NCBI RefSeq assembly: GCF_004348895.1
Contig: NZ_RRZK01000031.1
Coordinates: forward strand, 1-64,000
Reading direction: 5' to 3'
DNA length: 64,000 nt
DNA from: Pseudomonas vancouverensis
GTDB taxonomy: Bacteria; Pseudomonadota; Gammaproteobacteria; Pseudomonadales; Pseudomonadaceae
Positions within the stretch are counted from its first letter, which is position 1; each line of letters starts with the position of its first letter. A program made the position numbers and the translations under genes. This document shows, piece by piece, positions 1-8,544 of this stretch. The notes beneath the pieces are model-generated. The model made no database searches. It had not been told where the DNA came from and saw only the letters and a program-made list of their open reading frames with translations.

Positions 1-126
1 GCAGGAAACCCGGTCGCCTTCACGCGCGTGGGCCATACCGAGCATCGTGATGCGCGTGTCGGCCTCCAGCACCTCGCCGCCGCAGGTGGTCTTGTCACCC
101 TGGCGAATGAAATATCCTATTGCCAT
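1..126 (-). CDS. PAAR-domain protein, type VI secretion spike tip (5' part only)
   Basis: Only the first 42 codons are inside the window; the gene continues beyond base 1. The visible protein starts MAIGYFIRQGDKTTCGG and later reads GMAHAREGDRVSC, which matches the N-terminal half of small Pseudomonas PAAR proteins. PAAR proteins form the sharp metal-binding tip on VgrG in type VI secretion and often carry or recruit a toxin. The start is well supported: AAGGAG lies at 135-140 on the minus strand, about 8 bases before the ATG. Whether this is a stand-alone tip of about 90 residues or a longer PAAR-effector with a C-terminal toxin cannot be seen here. No other type VI gene is in the window. 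Confidence 0.85.
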   Translation of the reverse strand, partial: MAIGYFIRQGDKTTCGGEVLEADTRITMLGMAHAREGDRVSC

Positions 127-338
127 TACATGATCTCCTTTTCTACCGACGCCCCATTCATGGGAGGCGCGTCACTGTTAATCAGCGCCAAGCCGACTCG
201 GGATGAGTGGCGTAACGCAAACTACGTGGGCAGAAAGGAAACTCAAGAGGGTTCGAAAAATCAGGAAATGCCTTACGAGCATCACTGAAAAGGACCACAG
301 ATACTGTCGGGTTAAAGCCTTTTTACAGACCTCGCATA
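127..338. other. Intergenic gap, nothing recognised
   Basis: The stretch upstream of the PAAR gene and downstream of putP holds the PAAR gene's promoter and leader. No convincing -35/-10 pair, RNA gene or conserved small frame was seen; short open frames here lack codon bias and ribosome sites. Confidence 0.4.
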
Positions 339-380
339 CAAAAAAACGGCCCGCACCATTGAAGATGCGAGCCGTTCTTT
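339..380 (-). terminator. Rho-independent terminator of putP
   Basis: Stem arms 345-357 and 364-376 pair over about 13 bp (AACGGC core at the base, two G-U pairs) around a 6-base loop. On the minus strand the hairpin is followed by a run of Ts (bases 339-346 are As on the + strand). It lies about 35 bases past the putP stop. Confidence 0.85.
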
Positions 381-414
381 TATCCGGGACGGGTGGAGTT
401 CACCCCGTCACCGA

Positions 415-1899
415 TCACTTGTTCAAACGATAATCCGCCTCAGCCGCTGCAAAGCGCTGGAACATACCGGCAGTCGGCGTGCCCAGTTTGCTGACGAAGT
501 AGATCGCCAGGCTGGCGAAGATGAAGCCCGGGATGATTTCGTACAGGCCCAGCAGTTCGAAGTGCTTCCAGACGATCACAGTGACCGCGCCGACCACGAT
601 GCCGGCCAGTGCGCCGTTACGGGTCATGTCTTTCCAGATCACCGAGATCAGCACCACCGGACCGAAAGCGGCACCGAAACCTGCCCAAGCGTAGCTCACC
701 AGGCCCAGTACACGGTTTTCCGGGTTGGCGGCCAGCGCGATGGCAATCAGCGCAACCAGCAGCACCATGGCGCGACCGACCCAGACCAGTTCAACCTGGG
801 AGGCGGTTTTACGCAGGAAGGTCTTGTAGAAGTCTTCAGTCAGGGCGCTCGAGCACACCAGTAACTGGCAGCTCAGGGTGCTCATGACGGCCGCGAGAAT
901 GGCCGACAGCAGCACGCCGGCAATCCATGGGTTGAAGAGGATCTTGGCCAGTTCAATGAACACGCGCTCGTGGTTCTCGGAAACCGCGCCGGCAACGTCC
1001 GGGTGCGCCGAGAAGTAGGCGATACCGAAGAAACCAACGGCTACGGTGCCGCCCAGGCACAGGATCATCCAGGTCATGGAGATGCGACGCGCCTTGGCGA
1101 TCGACTTCACCGAATCCGCCGCCATGAAACGCGCGAGGATGTGCGGCTGGCCGAAGTAGCCCAGACCCCAGCCCATCAGCGAAATGATGCCGATGAAGGT
1201 GGTGCCCTTGAGCATGTCGAAGTTGCTCGGGTCATTGGCTTCGATGGCCAGGAAGGTTGTGTCCACGCCACCGGTGGCCAGCAGCACGATGATCGGCGTC
1301 AGGATCAACGCGAAGATCATCAGGGTGGCTTGCACGGTATCGGTCCAGCTCACGGCGAGGAAACCGCCGATGAAGGTGTAGGCAATCGTCGCCGCAGCAC
1401 CGGCCCACAGCGCAGTCTCGTAGGACATGCCGAAGGTGCTTTCAAACAGACGGGCGCCAGCCACGATGCCGGACGCGCAATAGATGGTGAAGAACACCAG
1501 GATCACGACGGCGGAGATGATGCGCAGCAGGCCACTTTTGTCTTCGAAACGACTGGCGAAGTAGTCCGGCAGGGTCAAGGCGTCGCCGTTGTGCTCGGTC
1601 TGCACACGCAGACGGCCGGCGACGAACAGCCAGTTCAGGTAGGCACCGACGATCAGGCCGATGGCGATCCAGCTTTCGGACAGGCCAGACATGTAGATCG
1701 CGCCCGGCAGGCCCATCAACAACCAGCCACTCATGTCGGAGGCACCCGCCGACAGTGCGGTCACGACGCTGCCGAGGCTACGGCCACCGAGGATGTAATC
1801 GGAAAGGTTGTTGGTGGAGCGATAGGCCATCAGGCCGATCAGCACCATGGCTGCGATGTAGATCACGAACGTGATCAGGGTTGGATTGCTTACGCTCAT
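415..1899 (-). CDS. putP: Sodium/proline symporter PutP
   Basis: A 494-residue member of the sodium:solute symporter (SSS) family that imports L-proline with Na+ across the inner membrane and feeds PutA. The start MSVSNPTLIT at 1899 is preferred; the open frame continues 31 codons upstream but without a hydrophobic N-terminus like the family. About 13 hydrophobic segments can be seen. In the second, SAGASDMSGW puts Asp55, Ser57 and Gly58 at the same numbers as the Na+/proline-site residues of E. coli PutP. The gene is divergent from putA across a shared 459-bp control region full of PutA-operator-like hexamers, and is closed by a strong terminator. The function is as secure as sequence alone allows. 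Confidence 0.95.
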   Translation of the reverse strand: MSVSNPTLITFVIYIAAMVLIGLMAYRSTNNLSDYILGGRSLGSVVTALSAGASDMSGWLLMGLPGAIYMSGLSESWIAIGLIVGAYLNWLFVAGRLRVQTEHNGDALTLPDYFASRFEDKSGLLRIISAVVILVFFTIYCASGIVAGARLFESTFGMSYETALWAGAAATIAYTFIGGFLAVSWTDTVQATLMIFALILTPIIVLLATGGVDTTFLAIEANDPSNFDMLKGTTFIGIISLMGWGLGYFGQPHILARFMAADSVKSIAKARRISMTWMILCLGGTVAVGFFGIAYFSAHPDVAGAVSENHERVFIELAKILFNPWIAGVLLSAILAAVMSTLSCQLLVCSSALTEDFYKTFLRKTASQVELVWVGRAMVLLVALIAIALAANPENRVLGLVSYAWAGFGAAFGPVVLISVIWKDMTRNGALAGIVVGAVTVIVWKHFELLGLYEIIPGFIFASLAIYFVSKLGTPTAGMFQRFAAAEADYRLNK

Positions 1900-2358
1900 T
1901 AAGTTACGCCCTGGCTTTGTTTTTATGTAGCGACGGTGGTTGAACCGCTCGCAAACGCACACGTTTGACAGACGATCCAGGAACCCGCGCATTTATGACT
2001 GATGTTTCCCCAGGAAAGCCATCAGCCGGATCACCCGCGTTTTCACGGGTTGCACCTTGGTGCGCGAATGCTATGCAACAAAGCAAATAAGGTGCAACCT
2101 TTTTTGAGAATTAGTTGCACCCACACACATATCCTTTCATCTACGGGCTTTTTTGCTCCCTTTTAGCGCAGTTAAACGGCGCTACTAGAAGCAAAAGCAC
2201 CAAGCCGATGCAGTACCTTCGTACCAGAATTCATTTCCTGACGAGCAGCGAAATATTCCGACAAAAAAGGGTTGCACCCGGTTGCACCTCTCCGGTCTCG
2301 CGGCTAATCTTGCCGCCAGCTGATGCCACGCAGTCGTGGCAAACATGAGGATAAAAAC
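1900..2358. promoter_or_regulatory. putP-putA divergent control region with six GTTGCA PutA-operator-like sites
   Basis: This 459-bp gap holds GTTGCA or its complement at 2049-2054, 2074-2079, 2093-2098, 2114-2119, 2271-2276 and 2281-2286; four of these extend to GGTTGCACC or a near match. In E. coli, the ribbon-helix-helix domain of PutA represses putA/putP by binding several sites with this core. Here four sites cluster over 71 bp in the putP-proximal half and two lie 10 bp apart, about 75 bp before the putA start. Operator function is inferred from the motif plus the intact DNA-binding domain in the adjacent putA. Confidence 0.75.
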
Positions 2359-5300
2359 ATGGCTACCACCACCCTTGGGGTCAAACTTGACGACCCGACC
2401 CGCGAGCGCCTCAAGGCCGCCGCGACCTCGATTGATCGCACGCCGCACTGGCTGATCAAGCAGGCAATCTTCAATTACCTGGAAAAACTCGAGGGTGGTG
2501 CAACCCTGACCGAGCTGAACGGTTCGACCAAGGACGCCGACGATGCCGTCGACGCGCCGCTGGATCATGCCCACCAGTGCTTCCTCGAATTCGCCGAAAG
2601 CATCCTGCCGCAATCGGTACTGCGCGCCTCGATCACAGCCGCCTACCGTCGCCCTGAGCCGGAAGTGGTGCCGATGCTGATCGAGCAGGCTCGCCTGCCG
2701 GCACCGATGGCTGAGGCCACCAATAAACTCGCCGCGTCGATTGCCGAAAAGCTGCGCAATCAGAAGAGCGCTGGCGGCCGTGCCGGCATCGTTCAAGGCC
2801 TGCTGCAGGAATTCTCCCTGTCGTCCCAGGAAGGTGTGGCGCTGATGTGCCTGGCCGAAGCGCTGCTGCGTATCCCGGACAAAGGCACTCGCGATGCACT
2901 GATCCGCGACAAGATCAGCACCGGCAACTGGCAGCCGCACCTGGGCAACAGCCCGTCGCTGTTCGTCAACGCCGCCACCTGGGGCCTGTTGCTGACTGGC
3001 AAGCTTGTCTCGACGCACAATGAAGCCGGCCTGACGTCGTCCCTGAGCCGCATCATCGGCAAGAGCGGCGAGCCGATGATCCGCAAGGGCGTCGACATGG
3101 CCATGCGCCTGATGGGCGAGCAGTTCGTCACCGGTGAAACCATCGCCGAAGCCCTGGCCAATGCGAGCAAGTTCGAAGCCAAGGGCTTCCGCTACTCCTA
3201 CGACATGCTCGGCGAAGCGGCACTGACCGAACACGACGCACAGAAATACCTGGCCTCGTACGAACAAGCCATTCACTCGATCGGCAAAGCGTCCCACGGC
3301 CGTGGGATTTATGAAGGCCCGGGCATTTCCATCAAGTTGTCCGCCCTGCACCCGCGTTACAGCCGTGCCCAGTACGAGCGCGTGATGGACGAGCTGTACC
3401 CGCGCCTGCTGTCGCTGACCCTGCTGGCCAAGCAATACGACATCGGCCTGAACATCGACGCCGAAGAAGCCGACCGCCTCGAGCTGTCGCTGGATCTGCT
3501 CGAGCGCCTGTGCTTCGAGCCGCAACTGACCGGCTGGAACGGCATCGGTTTCGTGATCCAGGCTTACCAGAAGCGTTGCCCGTACGTGATCGACTACGTC
3601 ATCGACCTGGCACGCCGCAGCCGTCATCGCCTGATGATCCGCCTGGTGAAAGGTGCGTACTGGGACAGCGAAATCAAGCGCGCCCAGGTCGAAGGCCTGG
3701 AAGGCTACCCGGTCTACACCCGCAAGGTGTACACCGACGTTTCCTACATCGCCTGCGCCCGCAAACTGCTGTCGGTGCCGGAAGTCATCTACCCGCAGTT
3801 CGCCACGCACAACGCCCACACCTTGTCGGCCATTTACCACATCGCCGGTCAGAACTACTACCCGGGCCAGTACGAATTCCAGTGCCTGCACGGCATGGGT
3901 GAGCCGCTGTACGAACAGGTGGTAGGCAAGGTTGCCGATGGCAAGCTGAACCGTCCGTGCCGCGTGTACGCACCGGTCGGCACCCACGAAACACTGCTGG
4001 CGTACCTGGTGCGTCGCCTGCTGGAAAACGGTGCGAACACCTCGTTCGTCAACCGCATTGCCGATCAGTCGATTTCGATTCAGGAACTGGTCGCCGATCC
4101 GGTGGCTCAGATCGAGCAAATGGCGACCGTGGAAGGGGGTTTCGGCCTGCCGCACCCACGCATCCCGTTGCCGCGTGACCTGTACGGTTCCGAGCGCGCC
4201 AACTCCGCCGGCATCGACATGGCCAACGAACATCGTCTGGCCTCGCTGTCCTGCGCCCTGCTCGCCACCGCGCACAACCACTGGAAAGCCGCGCCTATGC
4301 TCGGTTGCGCCTCCAGCAATGAAGCGCCAGCACCGGTACTGAACCCGGCCGATCTGCGCGACGTGGTCGGCCATGTGCAGGAAGCCACGGTCGAAGACGT
4401 CGACAATGCCATCCAGTGCGCGCTCAACGCCGCACCGATCTGGCAGGCGACACCGCCGGCCGAACGTGCCGCGATCCTGGAACGCGCTGCCGACTTGATG
4501 GAAGCCGAGATCCAGCCACTGATGGGCCTGCTGGCTCGCGAAGCCGGCAAGACCTTCGCCAACGCCATCGCCGAAGTCCGCGAAGCGGTCGATTTCCTGC
4601 GTTATTACGCGGTGCAGGCACGCAACGATTTCACCAATGACGCCCACCGTCCGCTGGGTCCTGTGGTGTGCATCAGCCCGTGGAACTTCCCGTTGGCGAT
4701 CTTCAGCGGTCAGGTGGCCGCAGCATTGGCCGCCGGCAACCCGGTACTCGCCAAGCCTGCGGAGCAAACGCCGCTGGTGGCTGCCCAGGCTGTACGTCTG
4801 TTGCTCGAAGCCGGCATCCCCGAAGGCGTGCTGCAACTGTTGCCGGGTCGCGGTGAAACCGTCGGCGCCGGCCTGGTCGGCGACGATCGCGTCAAAGGCG
4901 TGATGTTCACCGGTTCCACCGAAGTCGCGCGCCTGCTGCAACGCAACATTGCCGGTCGCCTGGACAGCCAGGGTCGTCCGATCCCGCTGATCGCCGAAAC
5001 CGGCGGCCAGAACGCGATGATCGTCGACTCCTCGGCACTGACCGAACAAGTGGTCATCGACGTGGTTTCTTCGGCCTTCGACAGCGCTGGCCAGCGTTGC
5101 TCGGCCCTACGTGTGCTGTGCTTGCAGGAAGATTCCGCCGATCGTGTCATCGAAATGCTCAAAGGCGCGATGGCTGAAAGCCGCCTAGGCAACCCGGAGC
5201 GTCTGTCCGTGGACATTGGCCCGGTGATCGACGCCGAAGCCAAGGCCGGTATCGAGAAGCACATCCAGGCCATGCGCGACAAAGGTCGCAGCGTGTACCA

Positions 5301-6309
5301 GGTGGCCATCGCCGATGCCGAAGAAGTCAAACGCGGCACTTTCGTGATGCCGACCCTGATCGAACTGGAAAGCTTCGACGAACTGCAACGGGAAATCTTC
5401 GGCCCGGTGCTGCACGTGGTGCGCTACAAGCGCAAGGACATCGATCAACTGATCGCGCAGATCAATGCTTCCGGCTACGGCCTGACGCTGGGCGTGCACA
5501 CCCGTATCGACGAGACCATCGCCAAGGTGATCGACAACGTCCATGCCGGTAACGTCTACGTGAACCGCAACATTGTCGGTGCCGTGGTCGGCGTGCAGCC
5601 ATTCGGTGGCGAAGGCCTGTCGGGTACTGGCCCGAAAGCCGGTGGTCCGTTGTACCTGTACCGCCTGCTGTCGACGCGCCCGGCGGACGCCATTGAACAG
5701 TCCTTCGCTCGCGGTGATGCTGCCGCTGCGCCGGACGTTCGCTTGCGCGACGCCATGAGCAAACCGCTGACCGCGCTGAAGGCCTGGGCCGACAACAACA
5801 AATTCGCCGACCTGAGCACCCTGTGCGTGCAGTTCGCCGCGCAATCGCAAAGCGGCATTACCCGCGTCCTGGCCGGCCCGACCGGCGAGCGCAACAGCTA
5901 TGCGATCCTGCCACGTGAACACGTGCTGTGCCTGGCCGAAGTCGAAGGCGATCTGCTGACGCAACTGGCCGCGGTATTGGCGGTGGGCGGTTCGGCGGTG
6001 TGGCCGGAATCCGATCTGAGCAAGGCCTTGTTCGCACGCCTGCCGAAGGACATTCAGGCACGCATCAAGCTGGTTTCCGACTGGACCAAGGATGAAGCGG
6101 TGTTCGATGCCGTTCTGCATCACGGCCATTCCGACCAGTTGCGTGCAGTCTGCCAGCAGGTGGCCAAGCGTGCCGGTGCCATCGTTGGCGTGCAGGGTCT
6201 GTCCCAGGGCGAAACCAACATCGCGCTGGAACGCCTGGTGATCGAACGTGCCTTGAGCGTCAACACTGCGGCGGCGGGTGGTAACGCCAGCCTGATGACC
6301 ATCGGTTAA
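2359..6309 (+). CDS. putA: Trifunctional PutA: transcriptional repressor, proline dehydrogenase and L-glutamate-gamma-semialdehyde dehydrogenase
   Basis: A 1316-residue protein that oxidises proline to glutamate in two channelled steps and represses the put genes when proline is scarce. The start ATG at 2359 follows GAGGAT and gives MATTTLGVKLDDPTRERLK, the ribbon-helix-helix domain (residues 1-47) with Lys9 as in E. coli PutA. The FAD-dependent proline dehydrogenase barrel follows (about 260-610; RRLLENGANTSFVNR near its end). Then comes the aldehyde dehydrogenase module (about 650-1130) with ETGGQNAMIV and catalytic Cys914 in AGQRCSALRV, and a C-terminal domain typical of long PutA proteins. 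Length matches the family (E. coli 1320). It is divergent from putP, and a GC-rich hairpin follows the stop. Confidence 0.97.
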   Translation: MATTTLGVKLDDPTRERLKAAATSIDRTPHWLIKQAIFNYLEKLEGGATLTELNGSTKDADDAVDAPLDHAHQCFLEFAESILPQSVLRASITAAYRRPEPEVVPMLIEQARLPAPMAEATNKLAASIAEKLRNQKSAGGRAGIVQGLLQEFSLSSQEGVALMCLAEALLRIPDKGTRDALIRDKISTGNWQPHLGNSPSLFVNAATWGLLLTGKLVSTHNEAGLTSSLSRIIGKSGEPMIRKGVDMAMRLMGEQFVTGETIAEALANASKFEAKGFRYSYDMLGEAALTEHDAQKYLASYEQAIHSIGKASHGRGIYEGPGISIKLSALHPRYSRAQYERVMDELYPRLLSLTLLAKQYDIGLNIDAEEADRLELSLDLLERLCFEPQLTGWNGIGFVIQAYQKRCPYVIDYVIDLARRSRHRLMIRLVKGAYWDSEIKRAQVEGLEGYPVYTRKVYTDVSYIACARKLLSVPEVIYPQFATHNAHTLSAIYHIAGQNYYPGQYEFQCLHGMGEPLYEQVVGKVADGKLNRPCRVYAPVGTHETLLAYLVRRLLENGANTSFVNRIADQSISIQELVADPVAQIEQMATVEGGFGLPHPRIPLPRDLYGSERANSAGIDMANEHRLASLSCALLATAHNHWKAAPMLGCASSNEAPAPVLNPADLRDVVGHVQEATVEDVDNAIQCALNAAPIWQATPPAERAAILERAADLMEAEIQPLMGLLAREAGKTFANAIAEVREAVDFLRYYAVQARNDFTNDAHRPLGPVVCISPWNFPLAIFSGQVAAALAAGNPVLAKPAEQTPLVAAQAVRLLLEAGIPEGVLQLLPGRGETVGAGLVGDDRVKGVMFTGSTEVARLLQRNIAGRLDSQGRPIPLIAETGGQNAMIVDSSALTEQVVIDVVSSAFDSAGQRCSALRVLCLQEDSADRVIEMLKGAMAESRLGNPERLSVDIGPVIDAEAKAGIEKHIQAMRDKGRSVYQVAIADAEEVKRGTFVMPTLIELESFDELQREIFGPVLHVVRYKRKDIDQLIAQINASGYGLTLGVHTRIDETIAKVIDNVHAGNVYVNRNIVGAVVGVQPFGGEGLSGTGPKAGGPLYLYRLLSTRPADAIEQSFARGDAAAAPDVRLRDAMSKPLTALKAWADNNKFADLSTLCVQFAAQSQSGITRVLAGPTGERNSYAILPREHVLCLAEVEGDLLTQLAAVLAVGGSAVWPESDLSKALFARLPKDIQARIKLVSDWTKDEAVFDAVLHHGHSDQLRAVCQQVAKRAGAIVGVQGLSQGETNIALERLVIERALSVNTAAAGGNASLMTIG

Positions 6310-6317
6310 ACCGATAA

Positions 6318-6344
6318 GCCGGGCAGCCGCAACGGTTGTCCGGC
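6318..6344 (+). terminator. Hairpin after putA, possible terminator without U tract
   Basis: A 12-bp stem with two G-U pairs (GCCGGGCAGCCG / CGGTTGTCCGGC) and a 3-base loop begins 8 bases past the putA stop. No T run follows, so it may be a processing or stability element rather than a classical terminator. Confidence 0.5.
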
Positions 6345-6357
6345 ATGCAAGATCCCT

Positions 6358-6447
6358 TGTGGGAGCGAGCTTGCTCGCGATAGCGATTCATCAGTCACCC
6401 TCTTTCCTGACTGATCTACCGCAATCGCGAGCAAGCTCGCTCCCACA
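6358..6447. repeat. REPIN (inverted pair of REP elements)
   Basis: TGTGGGAGCGAGCTTGCTCG at 6358 and its exact inverted partner ending at 6447 flank a 42-base spacer. This is the commonest REP family in the window (also 20502-20590 and 56015-56104). Confidence 0.9.
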
Positions 6448-6568
6448 TTTGTTATAGGGGGTGGTTGTTAAGCCGCCGCTCGGCTCCAATATCACCGTTA
6501 TCAATCATCCTGTTCAGTCTTTATTCGCACGCCTAGACTCGGCCCATCCCAATAAAAGGTAGGCCGCC

Positions 6569-8371
6569 ATGTCCGAGACGCTGCTCAGTTCCCGCAATCT
6601 GGCTTTCGAGCTGTATGAAGTCCTCGATGCCGAGGGCCTGACCCGGCGTGAGCGTTTCGCCGAGCACAACCGCGAAACCTTTGACGCGGCCATAGGCACC
6701 GCCCGCAGCATCGCCGAGAAGTTCTTCGCCCCGCATAACCGCAAGGGCGACGAGAACGAGCCGCGTTATGAAAACGGTCAGGCAATCCTGATTCCGGAAG
6801 TGAAACCGGCGGTGGACGCCTTCCTCGAAGCAGGCTTTCTCAATGCCGCGCGCAGCTTCGAGGCCGGCGGCATGCAACTGCCTACCCTGCTGTCCCAGGC
6901 CTGCTTTTCGCACTTCCAGTCGGCCAACGCGGCGTCGACCTCCTATCCGTTCCTGACCATGGGCGCGGCCAACCTGATCGAAAGCTTCGGCACCGACGAG
7001 CAGAAGCGCCACTTCCTGCAGCCAATGATCGACGGCCGCTTCTTTGGCACCATGGCCCTCACCGAGCCCCACGCTGGCTCGTCGCTCTCGGATATTCGTA
7101 CCCGCGCCGAACCGGCGGCCGACGGCACCTATCGGCTCAAGGGCAACAAGATTTTCATCTCCGGCGGCGATCACCCGCTGTCGGAAAATATCGTGCACAT
7201 GGTCCTGGCCAAGCTGCCGGACGCGCCGGCCGGGGTGAAGGGCATCTCGCTGTTCATCGTGCCCAAGTTTCTGGTCAACGACGACGGCAGCCTCGGCAAG
7301 CGCAACGATGTACTGCTGGCCGGCCTGTTCCACAAGATGGGCTGGCGCGGCACCACATCCACCGCGCTGAACTTCGGCGATAACGGTGAGTGCGTCGGCT
7401 ATCTGGTGGGTAAACCGCATCAGGGCCTGAGCTACATGTTCCAGATGATGAACGAGGCGCGGATCGGTGTCGGCATGGGTGCGGTAATGCTCGGTTACGC
7501 CGGTTATCTGTACTCGCTGGAATACGCCCGCGAACGTCCCCAGGGTCGCGTGCCCGACAGCAAGGACCCGAGCACGGCGCCAGTGGCGATCATCAATCAC
7601 GCCGACGTCAAACGCATGCTGCTGACCCAGAAAGCTTACGTCGAAGGCTCGTTCGACCTGGGCCTGTACGCGGCGCGGTTGTTCGATGACACCACAACGC
7701 TGGAAACGGAAACCGAGCGCAAACAGGCCCATGAGTTGCTGGACCTGCTGACGCCCATCGTCAAATCCTGGCCGTCGGAGTTCTGCCTGAAGGCCAACGA
7801 ACTGGCGATCCAGATCCTCGGCGGCCACGGCTACACCCGTGAATACCCGGTGGAGCAGTACTACCGCGACAACCGCCTGAACCCGATCCACGAAGGCACC
7901 CACGGCATTCAGTCGCTGGATCTGTTGGGGCGCAAACTGGCGCAGAATGGCGGTGCCGGTCTCAAGCAACTGATTCGCCTGATCGCCGACACCGCCGAGC
8001 GCGCACAGGCTCACTCTTCACTCGACGCCTTGCGCGAGCCGCTGGAAAAACTGGTGGAGCGCCTGCAAACGGTGACCATCGGCCTGCTCACCGACCTGGC
8101 CCAAGGCAAGGTCAACAGCAGCCTGGCGAACTCGGCGCTGTATCTGAAAGTCTTCGGTCACACCGTCATCGGCTGGCGCTGGCTGGAACAGGCAATCCGT
8201 GCCGAGGAAGGACTGGCCAAGGGCAATGCGACGGATGTCAGCTTCTATAAGGGCAAACTACAGGCGGCGCGGTACTTCCTGACCTGGGAAATTCCGGGTT
8301 GCCACCATGAGCTGGCCATTCTTGAGGCGCGGGATGATGTGTGCCTGAACATGCAGGATGAGTGGTTCTGA
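6569..8371 (+). CDS. Acyl-CoA dehydrogenase, 600-residue FadE/DmdC-like type
   Basis: FAD-dependent enzyme that introduces the alpha,beta double bond into an acyl-CoA, the first step of a beta-oxidation round. The 600-residue length is longer than classical 380-residue acyl-CoA dehydrogenases and fits the subgroup that has an extra C-terminal helical domain (Pseudomonas PA0506/PA0508-type enzymes and DmdC-like proteins). Seen motifs: MALTEPHAGSSLSDI around residue 165 (flavin/substrate region), QILGGHGYTREYPVEQYYRD, and the catalytic base Glu442 in PIHEGTHGIQ. The ATG follows AAAAGGTAGG. It stands alone between REPINs, so the substrate (fatty acyl-CoA, branched or sulfur-containing acyl-CoA) cannot be told from context. 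Confidence 0.9.
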   Translation: MSETLLSSRNLAFELYEVLDAEGLTRRERFAEHNRETFDAAIGTARSIAEKFFAPHNRKGDENEPRYENGQAILIPEVKPAVDAFLEAGFLNAARSFEAGGMQLPTLLSQACFSHFQSANAASTSYPFLTMGAANLIESFGTDEQKRHFLQPMIDGRFFGTMALTEPHAGSSLSDIRTRAEPAADGTYRLKGNKIFISGGDHPLSENIVHMVLAKLPDAPAGVKGISLFIVPKFLVNDDGSLGKRNDVLLAGLFHKMGWRGTTSTALNFGDNGECVGYLVGKPHQGLSYMFQMMNEARIGVGMGAVMLGYAGYLYSLEYARERPQGRVPDSKDPSTAPVAIINHADVKRMLLTQKAYVEGSFDLGLYAARLFDDTTTLETETERKQAHELLDLLTPIVKSWPSEFCLKANELAIQILGGHGYTREYPVEQYYRDNRLNPIHEGTHGIQSLDLLGRKLAQNGGAGLKQLIRLIADTAERAQAHSSLDALREPLEKLVERLQTVTIGLLTDLAQGKVNSSLANSALYLKVFGHTVIGWRWLEQAIRAEEGLAKGNATDVSFYKGKLQAARYFLTWEIPGCHHELAILEARDDVCLNMQDEWF

Positions 8372-8386
8372 CGATCGGCAAGTGTT

Positions 8387-8534
8387 TGTGGCGAGGGAGC
8401 TTGTCGGATCGCCGAACCGTCCCGTTCGACTGCGAAGCAGGCGCAAATACCGACAACACGGTGCATCAGATGCATTTGGGTTGCCGGATTTGGGAGCGCT
8501 TCGCACTCCAGCGGGAGCAAGCTCCCTCGCCACA
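8387..8534. repeat. REPIN of the GGCGAGGGAGC family, degenerate left arm
   Basis: The left arm TGTGGCGAGGGAGCTTG (8387 onward) breaks off where the family normally continues with CTCCC. The right arm CGGGAGCAAGCTCCCTCGCC ends at 8534. The spacer contains further small palindromes. It separates the convergent acyl-CoA dehydrogenase and chemoreceptor genes. Confidence 0.8.
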
Positions 8535-8544
8535 AAGTTGATTA

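Noticed and set aside
2185..5049. A 954-codon open frame on the minus strand opposite putA
   Set aside because: It is the antisense shadow of GC-rich putA: low-complexity His/Gln/Arg-rich translation, no family resemblance and no ribosome site. The sense frame is an unmistakable PutA.
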